A stretch of DNA of 64,000 bases from Neofusicoccum parvum (taxonomy: Eukaryota; Ascomycota; Dothideomycetes; Botryosphaeriales; Botryosphaeriaceae), in assembly GCA_020912385.1 (NCBI GenBank), contig CP087216.1:682001-746000 (forward strand). Direction: 5' to 3'. Made by a program: the position numbers and the translations under genes. The first letter of the stretch is position 1. The number at the start of each line of letters is the position of its first letter. Below, in pieces: positions 10,261 to 21,257 of the stretch. Under the pieces are notes generated by a model, which was given only the letters and a program-made list of their open reading frames with translations, was not told the origin of the DNA and made no database searches.

Positions 10261-11583
10261 ATGGTTAAATTTATGTATAAGCAATATTCGACGAAGAAGG
10301 CCGCCGCGGACACCGCCTATTCCACTCCGTTCTCAACCTCACCAATGAACGAATCCGCAAGTAGTCGGGCTGATCCTATGCTAAGCAACACAAGCGTAAC
10401 CCCGTTACCCATTGATCCTTTCTTTTCGATCTCGCGCAACCCAGGGCCGGCTGCGAATGGTGCCTCAATCCCAACCACCGCCAATCACGCAGTCACTCAG
10501 CAGATGCAGGTCGAAATAGCAGTCTCTGCGTCCACCCACATCCAAAAGGCTCTTGGAACTCTGCCTCCTGTAGCGCCTGCTTCCACAAAGGGTCAGAAGC
10601 AGAAAATCAAAGGCGTCAAGATGGCCTTCAAAGACTGGAGTGGAGACAAGAGCCTCAGCTTAGGCGTGGAGCCCAGCGGACTGCTACGTCCCACTTCAAT
10701 CATCGGAGAGACCGCTTGCGGTAGCAAGAAGGTAAACCCCACCATGCCCAGGGACTTCACTTCCCGCAAATCTCCAGCTCGGGGCCGGCCATCCATGCCA
10801 GTTGTCGATGCAAAGGACCGTGGAGCATCCTCTCACCTTCTCAATCCCAGTCTTCTGAACTGCAAGCTCCAGCCAGAGATTCATCCCCTAGCCGCCGCAG
10901 CTGCTGATCGCTCTTCGACTCGTCCGGCATCCAGCACATCCAACTTTTCGGCGAAAGAAAGGGGCCTGAGCAAGACCCTTCAGCCGCATGGGTACACAGT
11001 CGGACGCTTCGTATTCATCCGCAACATCAAGAAGCGAGGCCAGGGCTGGCGCGGTCACGCTGGACTCATCATTGGGAAATGGGGCAAGGTCGTCGCGGTG
11101 CTCATCAGCACCACCTTCAATGGCCAGGGCCGCGACGGCAAGTATGAGGCCATGAAGTATGACCATACTGGCAAGTGGACTGAGTATGGCCAACATCAGT
11201 ACGACCTTTACACCGCGTTCTACCTTCTCCTTGCACTGGATGGTTCGGACGTCACAGATCGGCTGCCAGTCATGCGGATTTTGAATGCCATGATCTTCGA
11301 TAAAGGGAAGACTTGGCTGGATCTCAGGGCTGTGCGCTTCGTCCTCATGGACGACTTGGAAAAATATTGGGCGAAGGGGTCTCAGAGGGAGGCGTTCTTG
11401 ACGGATCGATCTATGGAGCTTTTGAAGGACCGTATCTACCAAATCATTGAGCATTTCGAGACTGAGGCGGATGTTTGGCCTTGGAAGAATAGAGAGTTCG
11501 AGATGATGAAGAAGTGGAGGGATGCGGATGAGGGTCGTCTGCGCTTCCCAGAGGAAGAGCCAGAGTGGGACGATAATGAATAG
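10261..11583 (+). CDS. PemK/MazF-like barrel family member 4
   Basis: Single exon, 440 residues. The frame is open further upstream without an ATG; the ATG at 10261 has a strong context (ACCAAGATGG) and is chosen. The first ~240 residues are Ser/Pro/Lys-rich and low-complexity. The shared module spans about 243-370: GRFVFIRN, GWRGHAGLIIGKW, VVAVLISTTFNGQG, a FYLLLALDG strand, RLPVMRILN and DLRAVRFVLMDDLEKYW. It is followed by a charged helical tail rich in Glu, Trp and Arg. The strand order and the TT-x-x-G turn match members 3 and 5 most closely. In bacterial PemK/MazF proteins the equivalent positions form a small RNA-cleaving barrel, but I do not claim activity here, as the catalytic residues cannot be placed by eye. 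No partner antitoxin-like gene is adjacent. Confidence 0.75.
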   Translation: MVKFMYKQYSTKKAAADTAYSTPFSTSPMNESASSRADPMLSNTSVTPLPIDPFFSISRNPGPAANGASIPTTANHAVTQQMQVEIAVSASTHIQKALGTLPPVAPASTKGQKQKIKGVKMAFKDWSGDKSLSLGVEPSGLLRPTSIIGETACGSKKVNPTMPRDFTSRKSPARGRPSMPVVDAKDRGASSHLLNPSLLNCKLQPEIHPLAAAAADRSSTRPASSTSNFSAKERGLSKTLQPHGYTVGRFVFIRNIKKRGQGWRGHAGLIIGKWGKVVAVLISTTFNGQGRDGKYEAMKYDHTGKWTEYGQHQYDLYTAFYLLLALDGSDVTDRLPVMRILNAMIFDKGKTWLDLRAVRFVLMDDLEKYWAKGSQREAFLTDRSMELLKDRIYQIIEHFETEADVWPWKNREFEMMKKWRDADEGRLRFPEEEPEWDDNE

Positions 11584-13077
11584 AGGATGTTATTGCTGAT
11601 GGTGAGGCATAGCACATGATAGAAGGCGTCTAGCATAATTGATTCTTGAGATGTGGAACGATTTCTTTTGCTGTCCAAATTCAGAGCGGGGTTTTTGTGC
11701 GGGCTGAGGGAAGAAGTGCTCTGTAGCATTTCCAGGACATCCTTTCTCCTGCCAAGAGCAGTTTATGATATATGCTAGGTATAGAATCACCCATGCAGAC
11801 AATGAATTGGTCGTGGCATGCTCCTTTGTTGCAGAGATGTCGTCGGGAGTCGAGGTGCAAATTTGCCAGAATTGGTTAGCTTACTCGCTTAGAATTCTTC
11901 CACATGCGGCATGGCGCGAACGCCGACACTCAACGCATCGCGCAGCTGCATCACTTCTCTATTACTACCTTTCTTGAACACATTCGTCAAGGTACCCCTG
12001 GGTGACTTGTATCAGTCTCAGGAATTCAATCATGTAAATGAACGGCGGTCCGGCGGTCTGATCCGGACATGAGCCGTCCGAAGACAAAGGCGACGTCATG
12101 CGCGAGCCCGAACAACTGAAGGTGTCATACGACAAGATTTATTGCCTTCAAGAAATAGAACTTTAGATTAACGTTTTCATTATTACTTAAGCAGCGTGGT
12201 TGAGAAATCTCCCATGACATTCTACAAGCGCGGCGGCCTGGAAAACACCTACCTCACAGTGCTATCTTCTACCTACCATGTTAAGCCAGAAGACAAGTCG
12301 CGCTCCAGGGATTTTTGTTGCAAATATCCCCTTCACAATTGGATATTTGGTTGTTGTATGTTTGCCCGATGTCAGGAGACTGCGTGGTTATGGACCAACC
12401 AAGAAAAAGGATTGGCGAGAGCGGACGCTCATCAATTGCTTATAGCGCGGGGTCAGCTTTTAAGTCTTTACACGATTGTTTTTCCTTCAAAGGTATGCAA
12501 ATGACCGATGTAGGGGACATGTGACCTACCTAGTAGTTGATGTATATTTGAGGAGAGCAGAAGCTCATCCAGAAGCGGACTCTCTTCAATGACGGAGTAG
12601 AAGATCTGAATCTTTCTTTTATTTAATATCTCTATATCCTGTGCAGTTTTCCTGGGTTGTACTGATACCTTTTTCTACAGTTTTGCCTCTCAGTGTGAAA
12701 ATGGAATGTCTCATTTTGGTGCCTTGGACCACCTGAGTGTTTAGAGCCGCCGCTCTCCCTATGTTCCCGGCAGTGAACGCCTGAGCCAGTCACCACCAGC
12801 TCACAGAAACGGACAGAGTCACGCGGGCCTTCAGCCAGTCACGGCTAATCTACGGTCGCGTAGCAAAGGCTTCCACACTCGACGCTTCCAGAGCTACCTT
12901 TTCCCTCCAACCTCCGCCCGCGCCTTCAAAGGTCTACCGAAGCCCCGACTCCTCCAGATCCTTTGTAGAGCACGGCACTACGTCTTCCAAAGCTTCTCTA
13001 TTCCAGTCTCCCTTCCTTCGACACCTCTTCCTCCTCCATCCTCCTCCACTCCCCTCCGAATCTTTCGCCTCTTCGCC
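11584..13077. other. Intergenic region, no gene seen
   Basis: AT-richer in the first 1.1 kb, with only short frames. The last ~250 bases before the next gene are C-rich and pyrimidine-rich, as in a fungal promoter and leader. Confidence 0.4.
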
Positions 13078-14191
13078 ATGTCCGGCACATACGTCCCGCC
13101 GCACCGCCGCAACGCTGCGGGCGGTCACAACCAGGGTATGCTCTAGAAGAAGCACCTCACCTCTAAAATTTTCTCGGGCCATACTACTCATAATATCTGC
13201 AGATGTATCCCGCCCCTCCTCCTCCGGCCAGTCTCGCCCTTCCTCCAGCGGCCAGTCACGCCCTTCTTCGAGCGGACAACAGTCCGACAACTCCGCCGCC
13301 GACACTTCGCGCTCTACAACTCCCGCTCCCGTCCTTCTCTCCTCCATACCTATGTCCCGCGAATCATCTACCGATTCGCAGCCGTGGGTTGTTGCCCGGT
13401 CATGGCGCCGTGGCTCGCCCACCCTCTCCCGGCCGTCAGTCGAGCCGCCCTCACGACCCGCCTCTCGCCTCTCCCAGCAGCCCGCCCATGCCTCCTCCAT
13501 GGACGACCTCTCCAACAGATTCAGCGTCCTGGCCGGTCTGGAGAACTGGCGGCCCAGTGCTGGTCCCGCCGCCCAGTCTCCTGCCGTCTCGGCCTCTCGC
13601 CCCGCCGCGCTCACCTCTCGTCCCGCAATGCTCGCCTCTCCGCCACCGCCAGGCCCCGTGCAGCCGCCTCCACCCCCCGGCCCCGCCCGCGCGCAGGTCA
13701 GCAGCAAGAAGCTGCGCCTCGACGAGCTCGTGCCATGCCGCATCGTCTACGTCCTCAACCCGACGGGCGAGAAGTCGTGGCGCGGGCACCCGGGGCTGGT
13801 CATGGCGGTCGCGGGGCGCAAGGCGCACGTCATCACGCTGACGACCTGGAAGGGCAAGACGTGCGTGCAGAAGTGGGCCGGGGCCGAGGAGCCCGCCAAG
13901 TACCGCAGCTGGTTCGTCCTGGTCGACAACGGCGTCACCGAGAACCACGACGGCCTGCCGGTCATGATGCTGCAGGGCGACAAGAAGATGCCGAAGCTCT
14001 GCTACGTGGACTGCAAGCGCACCCACTGGCTGGATCTTTCGGAGCTGGAGAAGTTCAGGTCGCCTGGTGGGGATACCGAGTTCTTCATCACGTCGGAGAG
14101 CAATCGGGCGTTGGAGAGCCACCTGGCGTACCTGAGCACGGTGGAGACGCCGTGGATAGATGAGGTGGTGGTGGAGGAGCAGTGGGAGTAG
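13078..14191 (+). CDS. PemK/MazF-like barrel family member 5
   Basis: Two exons, 13078-13135 and 13203-14191 (67-nt intron, GTATGC...CTGCAG), 348 residues. The protein starts MSGTYVPPHRRNAAGG. Three copies of a SRPSSSGQ-type unit follow at about residues 21-45, then a long Pro/Ser/Ala-rich arm. The shared module starts at about 190: PCRIVYVLNPTGEKSWRGHPG, then LVMAVAG, HVITLTTWKGKT, a SWFVLVDN strand, GLPVMMLQG and CYVDCKRTHWLDLSELEKF. This is the member most like bacterial PemK/MazF, where the order is GDIVxV-NPT, RPALV, VAPITS and a final D-x-(I/K)RT...L strand. It reads as a well-preserved gene. The eukaryotic-style disordered arm argues against recent transfer. Function unknown. Confidence 0.75.
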
Positions 14192-16496
14192 GTGCACGTT
14201 CTGGCTCGTTCACAGACTCGGTGTTTGGGGGATGCATTTTCAGGATGGCGTCTTTCGGTGCTGTCATTTGGGCAGGTCTTGGGTTTTTTTTAGGAGCTTC
14301 TCTCTTCCGGTGCCGTTTCTTAGCCTTTCAGGACTGGGGTAGGTATACTCATGGCATTCATGCCAGTACCGATGGAACCATGACATCTTTTCAACGTGCT
14401 GCTGTCTCTTTATGTGAACATGATGTATATAGACATGTCGAGGCTGTGAATTTCGTTTGATGATATGGTCTTGCGTCCAGTGGTACAAGATCTCCGTGGG
14501 ATGATTGGCATGAGAGACACTCTGTGATGTTTTAGTGCCAAATTGATCTTCTCATGCAGTAAAAGACTCAATGTCGAGAGAGCCGGTCTTCGCAGCCAAC
14601 CCTTTCTCCAGCGTCATGGAGTACTTCCTATAAAGAAAGGTCCACCTCCCAACTCCTTCAGCCACGTCTCTCCTCTGCTGGAAAAGCCAGCTTCATGCTC
14701 GCCGCCCTCACCAAGCCAAGAACACTTCTCTCATACTGGTTTTGCTCCCTCGTGATAGTAAGCCTCCGCCAGAGGCACTGTACATATGCTGCCAGCTTTT
14801 GCAGGCCACCATTCCGGAGCTTGTCTTCCTCAAGGGCATTTTGGTATCTGCGTGTGCGGCAGTTCCATGCCGCGGGATGATATGCGTGGTTCTATCCGCC
14901 GCTACGAATCTTTATCTTTATCCTCAACCTGGTCCTATCTCATGACGTGATGTCTCTGTGCCGTTGTGCCGTGGGCGGTGATTGTCACGTCAGCCGAATC
15001 TGTAATTTGACCAGACCGTTCGGTTGTCCGCTCGTCGACACCTCCGCGCGACCCGCTTCAACATCTTCACACCTTTCTCTTTTCTTTCATACTGGCAGTA
15101 CCACTGCCTGCGGACATCTCCCATCGCCCGCCTGCATGGGACGGCATCATCTATGAGTCTCCAACATGCAGACTGCGCTGTGCCTTGCAAGCGGGTTCTT
15201 GAGACAAGCGCACCCCAAACCACAAGATCTTCCCATTTGTCAATTCCGTCAACAAGTTTATGCTAATGTCCGTTACTATAGTATGACGCGCATGCGGTCC
15301 TTCGCAACCTTGACGACCCCATACCGTCTAGATAGCTGTGACCCACCATCATGCCGGCCCTTCGGATATGCTACCACCTGGATACCGCAAGAACATGAGT
15401 AGCCCACCCTTCAGCTTTCAGGAGAATTATACCGGCAATTCTGAGAGGCACCGTAGTCGTACACAGAAAGCGAGGTGGCGGGTTGCATGCAGAACAGAAA
15501 CAGTCAGCGTATTGATGGTCGTGGTTGCATCTGCGAAGGAGACGACGGCGGGCGATATCGACAAAAGCAAAAATGACATATGGAGGTCAGCCGGCCCTTT
15601 GATCCAAGCCTCCCCCACAAAGATTCTTTTTAATAGGGCTGATTCTTTGTGCTGCGCATGGACAAAGGATAAAGGAGAAAGGAACACCACGAGTTCCCTG
15701 GGAGATGGGCGATCAGAGAAATCCGCATCGTGAACGCGGCAAAGGCACAAAAGAAAGCTGTCAAGAGTCGGAATTACTGAAATTATTTATATCAATACAC
15801 AAAGCAGCTCTGATGAGCGGTACCCCTTTGACGGCAATCTTTTTGTCAGCAAACGCTCGACTTCTGTGCACAGGCATAGGGTCAGGGATGCACATACTTG
15901 GGAATCCAGCCAGACTAGTAGAAACTCCCGAAAATTGGCTTTCTCTCTGTTCCAGACCATATAAGGCATTAGTTATTCAATATTGTTTTGATCTTCCCAC
16001 TTTTATCATGAAGGATTAGTCTTTCCGCCCATATGTGGAGGTTGGCTAGCAGAGGTTGCATCTGGGAAAAGTGTACTGTCATGCTGGAAATCGAGCCGGG
16101 GGATCTAACATTATATCAAGGGCATCGTAAAACTCCCGGGGCCTTCAGGTGAGGTTTCGTGTGTAGGATAGCGTAGAACTGGGTATGAGTCTTTGTCAAG
16201 CTGAAGCCTGTGGGAACTGCAAGGCTCAGCCCGAGGAGATAAAACGTGGCCGCAGCTCCACCCAATCGCGCTGGCGCTCTTGGCACGACATTCGCCGTCT
16301 CGCCGCAACGCACGGCCGGAACTTCGGCGGCCTGGGAAATCCGCGGCCAACGTCACTCCCCGAACGACACGACACGCTCAACCGCAGCCCGCGCATCGCA
16401 TCCCACCAGCGACAGCCTACCCACCACCACGCGTGATCCCCCACCTCACCTCTCCGCATACCTCCCACACAGCGCCAGCTCCTCCCACGCGCCACA
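14192..16496. other. Intergenic region, no supported gene
   Basis: Many short frames, none over about 130 codons and none with a recognisable domain. The last ~250 bases, C- and A-rich, are the probable promoter and leader of KSH1. Confidence 0.4.
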
Positions 16497-17026
16497 ATGG
16501 TACGCCACCCCTCCGCGCCGCGGTGCTGCCTCCGCAGCTCCCCGCCAGCGCAGTCCCCCCAGGACGCCTGCCTGCCTGACTGACACGCTCGCGCGCGCAA
16601 CCACAGACGGCCCTCTTCAACTTCCAGTCGCTCCTCCTCGTCATCCTGCTGCTCATCTGCACGAGCACCTACGTGCACGCCGTCGCGCCCGGCATCATGG
16701 ACCGAAACAAGGACGGGTAGGCCTCACCTGCGCTGCCGCACCCCCGACCCCGAAACCCCCGCCGCACACGCCGATGGTGGAGAGAGAGTCCGCAGGGAGA
16801 ACATGTACCCCACGGGGAACAGGTCATGCTGACGCGGTGGATCTACGCAGGGTGTTCGGCATATTCTGGAAGTTCGCACGGGTGGGCGAGCGGTTGAGTC
16901 CGTATGTCAGCTTATGCTGCATCCTGATGGCTGTGAGTACTAGTGCAGAGGGGACCGTGGTCTCATGGTTCAGGGCGTGGATTGACTGACGGCGTGATGC
17001 AGGCTTCCCTCTTCGTCGGACAGTAA
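16497..17026 (+). CDS. KSH1: Kish/TMEM167 homologue, early secretory pathway protein
   Basis: Four exons: 16497-16499 (only the ATG), 16607-16716, 16851-16932 and 17003-17026, total 72 residues. That is exactly the usual length of Kish proteins. Spliced hallmarks: [10 protein letters not shown] then a hydrophobic helix ([17 protein letters not shown]), [25 protein letters not shown] and the terminal CCILMAASLFVGQ. Introns have CTGAC branch sites (in TGCCTGACTGAC, CATGCTGACGC and GACTGACGG) and GTACGC, GTAGGC and GTGAGT donors. Kish proteins are small Golgi/ER membrane proteins needed for the early secretory pathway; the topology is one N-terminal and one C-terminal hydrophobic segment. No single exon gives a long frame, so it is easily missed by ORF calling. 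Confidence 0.93.
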
Positions 17027-17600
17027 TTGCGCGGTAAACGGCCGGAGCCTTCATGGGCTCTTGCATTCTTCGATTTGGGAGCGACGGCGTTTGGGGTGGT
17101 CGGATTGCTTCGCGGCGAGGCATGCTTGCTATCATTAATCTGAGGAGCGATGGGAGCTGACCGCGTAAGAGCGTGAGGAGGTGTCACCATGAATACTACC
17201 TGCAGAGCCCTGTATCTTGGGGTGGATGCATATCCCAGGGGATTGAGCAGATATGAGAGAAGACTGAAGTAAAACATCAGTTGCTTCCAGCTGCATCGAT
17301 AGGCAAGTGAGCGGTGCAAAGATACAGAAAGCTGGCGCGGTTAAGTAAAAAATCCACGTCCCATTAGCAAGCATCGTCCTGAATTTGTCTATCATGTTTC
17401 TTGTAGCAAGAAATTTATCACGATATGGGCGGGTATCCTGGACCTTCTTTAACTACTTTTATCCTCTCGGTCCTCAGCAGATACAAGCCACCACTTTCCT
17501 GCGGGGCTACCTTTCTTTCTCTTTAGGTTCACCTTCTTTAGGGCCCTCTGCTTTCCGTCTGTCTCCCTATCCCAATTCCTGTCTCATCAAAGGCAGCAGA
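17027..17600. other. Convergent intergenic region
   Basis: Lies between the 3' ends of KSH1 and the BTB gene. I see no gene or RNA. Confidence 0.4.
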
Positions 17601-18658
17601 TCATTCTTCGCTGTCCGTCATCTCCACTGACATCTCATCTGCATCGTCCTGGCATCCGTTGTCCGAATCTGAGAGCTCGTCGCCTGAAACTGAAAGCTCG
17701 TCGTCAGACCTGTCATCTATGCCTTCCGTCCCGTACGGGTGCTCATCATCTACACCCTCCTCTTTCTCTTCGTCCATCTCGTCGTCCTCATCGCTGCTGT
17801 ACGCATCGCCAATGTTCTGCCAGTAACACAGCTCCCTCTCGTCTTCATCATGGACGTGGTACTGGCAAAGGTCCTCCTCCCATGGCGGATAGTCGTCAAG
17901 CACGTGCGGCTTATCCCGCAACGTAAGGATCGGAACCCAGAAGCTGGCGGGAAGATGCTTGCGAAGTATGAGCTCCTCGCGATATCCGACGTCGGTCTCG
18001 CAAGTCCAGTTGCGCGCGAAGACATCGATCATGTACATGCGCATCGGCGAGGTCGGAGGCAAGGAACTCCAAACCATGAGAACAACGCTGTAGCTTGGGA
18101 CCAGATTTGCGTCCGGATTCATCTCATGGATGCTGTCGAAGAGGTCGTTCATGAAGAGTCGAATGCCGTAATCGTGGGCGAAGATATAACAGTCGAGCGC
18201 TTCTGCCTCGGGCTGCTGACGGTAGTAGCCATCAAGATCCTCCAGGACTTCATCGTCGTCGACTTCCTCCGGTGCTTTGAGTTTCTCATGCGTGACCCAG
18301 TCAGGAAGGTCGCTGGCCTCCGAGAGCATCCAGTTCAGGAAGACCTCGAATACCCGCGGATTGACTTTTGGCAGCTCAAGTAGCGTCGGGCATTCATCGA
18401 GAAGCTCACGGAACCTAGGCGACCAGTAACAGAGAAGGTCAAAGTTCGTGATGAACTTCGTCTCGCGGTCTCCGAATGAGACCAACACTGCGGCGTCGCT
18501 CAGGGTTCCATCACTAAGTGAAGTCAGTCCGTACCTGTTGGCGAGGGGGGAAGTCTTATAAATGCTGAGGAAGCAACAGATAGGTGGTTGGTGACTTACC
18601 TGTGGGACGGCGGCTTCCTCTGCGCTGCAGGTGCCTTGGCAGCATTGAGGTCTTCCAT
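17601..18658 (-). CDS. BTB/POZ-domain protein with acidic tail
   Basis: Two exons: 18658-18600 and 18513-17601, 323 residues. The intron (18599-18514) begins GTAAGT and ends CTGACTTCACTTAG. The start MEDLNAAKAP is in a different frame from the main exon and is the only start that splices cleanly. The BTB/POZ fold covers about 20-95: SDGTLSDAAVLVSFGD, then ETKFITNFDLLCYWSPRFREL and VFEVFLNWML. This core usually mediates dimerisation or cullin-3 binding. Residues 100-240 contain a helical YIFAHDYGIRLFMNDL segment as in other fungal BTB proteins. The last ~70 residues are strongly acidic (SSDEDDEMDEEKEEG and similar). No Kelch, BACK or zinc-finger partner domain is visible. It is a tandem paralogue of the next gene. 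Confidence 0.8.
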
Positions 18659-19061
18659 GACTGCTTCCGGGCCTCTTTCCAGTGCGCTTGAGTAAGTTGA
18701 TGTTTTGAGGAGATACGAACGAGAAGTTCGAGGAGCACTTCACCATGCGGAAAGGCAAACGATTTACAGGGTCCAGCCACCGCATCAGGCAGTCACGAAC
18801 CTTCTCGATTCGAACAGTCTGTGCTCCAAGTAACTCAGCTGCTCCTTTCGTACGTACGAAATCGCCCACCTACGCAGCGTTACGCACAAGGTTCAGCAAC
18901 AAACATATTCGGTTGAGCTTTCTACGTTTCCTAGACAATCAAGAACGAATGCTCTGGTGCCCGGTGTGACCCGAGCCTTTGCCACTTTCTGTTTCCCTTC
19001 ATACATCTTGGTGTACCACTCCGAACCAAAGAACCACTTCCTCGCCCGGAACCAGAACCCT
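18659..19061. other. Spacer between tandem BTB genes
   Basis: Promoter side of the 17601-18658 gene and 3' flank of the 19062-20315 gene. No extra gene seen. Confidence 0.4.
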
Positions 19062-20315
19062 TCAATTGGTTTCTATCTTTTCCGCAGCATCTTCCTCCTT
19101 ATTGACCGAGCAGTTCTCCAGCTGATATTCTATGTCTGGCGCAGCAAGTTCCTCAATGTTGGCCGGACAGCTCATTTTCTCCTTAATGTCAATGTGCTCG
19201 TGATAATCGCAAATGTTGATTGTCTCTGTAGCTGGCCCATCGACAACGGTCCAAAAAAAGGCGTCGGGCACTTTGCTGCGCCACACGGCTTCCGCCCCGT
19301 CATCCATACCAATTTTGAACCTGGCGGAGAAGAGATCTCTCAGGAAAAGAAGCATCGGTGAGTCGGGGGGAAGGTTTGTATAGGCCCTGTGGATGATACT
19401 GTAGAGAGGAACTTTCTGTGGCTTGTATATCTTGTGCATTTCAACGATTATATCGTTCCGCAACTGACGGACGTCGCAATCGGTTGCAAAGACATAGAGG
19501 TCCAAAGCGACTGATCCCAGACTGGTGAGATAATACCACCCTGTATTCTTGAGCTCCCCGTCCTCTCCAAGCAAGTCTAGACGCTTAGACTGGTCTTCCA
19601 TAGCGGGGTCATATTGGTAGGTCTCGATGTCTAATGTGTGCAAACGACCCGTGTAAATCCATTCGAGGAATATTCCGGCCACCTTGGAATTGCCGTCCAA
19701 ATGTAGCACGTTTACCTTGCCTTCCAGTACGGTACGCAGTTTCGGAGACCAATACAGGAGTAGGTCAGTGTGCGCCGTAAATACTTGCCCTGAAGTAAGT
19801 TTGACGTATGTAATTTTTGGACCCAGTGTGCGATGTCTGTAGACACTTTGTCAAGACTACGGCTCCATTCGCTTGGGATGCAAGTAGAGAAAATCAATCA
19901 CATTCACCTACCGGAATGACGGCGGCTGCGGCGAAACCTGCTTGTCGTCGGTTTGGGTGTCATTGGTTTGGTTGTCGTCACTGTGATTACCGTTGCTTTT
20001 GGTGTCGTCGCTTTGGTTATCATCGCTTTGGTTATCGTTTTGATTGCCATCGTTTTGACTGTCGTCTTTCTGATTGTCTTCGATCTGATTATCATCGCTT
20101 TGATCGTCGTCGCTTGGGTTATCGCCGCATGGGTTGTCTTTGGTTTCGGTGTCGTCGCTTTCGGTATCGGAGTTGATGGTTCGGACGTTGCATAAGGGCG
20201 AGCGGACAGCCGGAGCAAACGGGGCAAACGATGACGGATGAATACTTGGAGACAAGGTGGACTGGGCTTCGGACGCGGGAGAGGAGGACGACGGGGCGTT
20301 GGCGGGGTCGCCCAT
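19062..20315 (-). CDS. BTB/POZ-domain protein with repetitive Asp/Asn/Gln arm
   Basis: Two exons: 20315-19912 and 19836-19062, 392 residues. The intron (19911-19837) has donor GTAGGT and acceptor TGTCTACAG; the CG|A codon joins in frame. Residues 1-48 are Ser/Pro-rich (start MGDPANAPSSSS). Residues ~49-125 are a five-residue repeat of the SDDNQ type. The BTB core starts at about 140: VFTAHTDLLLYWSPKLRTVL, then VAGIFLEWIYTGRLHTLD. A C-terminal helical segment (YVFATDCDVRQLRNDII) parallels that of the neighbouring BTB gene (YIFAHDYGIRLFMNDL), and both have the Leu-Pro-Pro-(D/T)SPM motif, so the two are paralogues. Function unknown. A TATA-like CTATATATG lies ~435 bases upstream. Confidence 0.8.
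19941..20170 (-). repeat. Coding 15-bp minisatellite (SDDNQ-type repeats)
   Basis: On the minus strand the units read roughly as codons for S/N-D-D-N-Q, repeated about a dozen times with drift (DDNQ, EDNQ, NDTQ, DDKQ). On the plus strand this appears as GGTTATCATCGCTTT-like units. Units are multiples of 15 bases, so length changes would stay in frame. Confidence 0.75.
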
Positions 20316-21257
20316 TGTGAACTCGCTGTCTAAAAGAAGTTGCTCGTTGAAATATGCGACCGAGTAAGAATCCTGTGAGTTTTGCAGTCGTGAAGGAAAG
20401 GAGACGCGCAGGGTGAACAAGGACTGGAGATCTAAAGTCTGACAGAGGTTCCTGCCTTGACAGGAATAGAAATTGCGGAAGTTGTGGTCAGGATGTCCTT
20501 TGGAGGCAGGTACTGCAGCCGACAATTAGCGTGAATAGCTCTTGACAGGACCATTTCATGAGGGGTGAAGGACAGTGGTCGTATACTTTCTAGATGGCGT
20601 ATACGTCCGAACGATCGCCTCAAATCCCCATAAACAGATCCAACCGTCCTGTTCGAGCGCTGTCTTTTTCGCAATAGCCGTCAGCTACAGCACCCCCCTG
20701 CAGTGCCATCTCATCTTCAAGTTCAGCCGTCCGATCATCCACAGCCCGCATATATAGCGGTAACACAGGAGACAGTAGCAGCAAGAAACAACATCAATAG
20801 ATCAAAAAAAAAGAGGAAAAGAAACAATAAACTATCTCTTTGAATTGCGGCTGGTATAGTAGTAAGGGTATATTCCGGTTTGAGACCTAACCTTTAAGTG
20901 CTCACAAGTCTGACCACACGACAACAAAAACAACATCCCATGGAAGACTCCCAGGCCGGTATCGCAATCAATCCCATCCCATCAGCGCAAAACAAGACGA
21001 AAACAAAGAGACCATCAAGCACCCGCTACCAGCCTTACCCTTTGCAAAATAAAAAGAATCCCAGTCGTGTGTGTGTACGCGCGCTTGCAACCTTCAAACC
21101 ACCAGTTACTCAAAAAAAGCAAATTGGACAACGAAAAAAACGCCACTCCAAGCGCGCAGAAACGTGATTATGAACGCCCCTCTTCCAAGAATTAGCCAGC
21201 CGCCCCAAAAGTCAGACGTTAATGGTAGTGAACAGAAAGAAAAAGGTTGGCCCCAAT
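20316..21257 (-). promoter_or_regulatory. Upstream region of BTB gene, with TATA-like box
   Basis: GCATATATAGCGG at about 20747-20759 reads CTATATATG on the minus strand and could serve the BTB gene. The remainder to 21257, which is A-rich near 20770-21130, is the 3' flank of the next minus-strand gene. No coding region seen. Confidence 0.35.

Noticed and set aside
12934..13743. Long minus-strand frame over family member 5
   Set aside because: Antisense shadow of a well-formed two-exon gene with conserved module.
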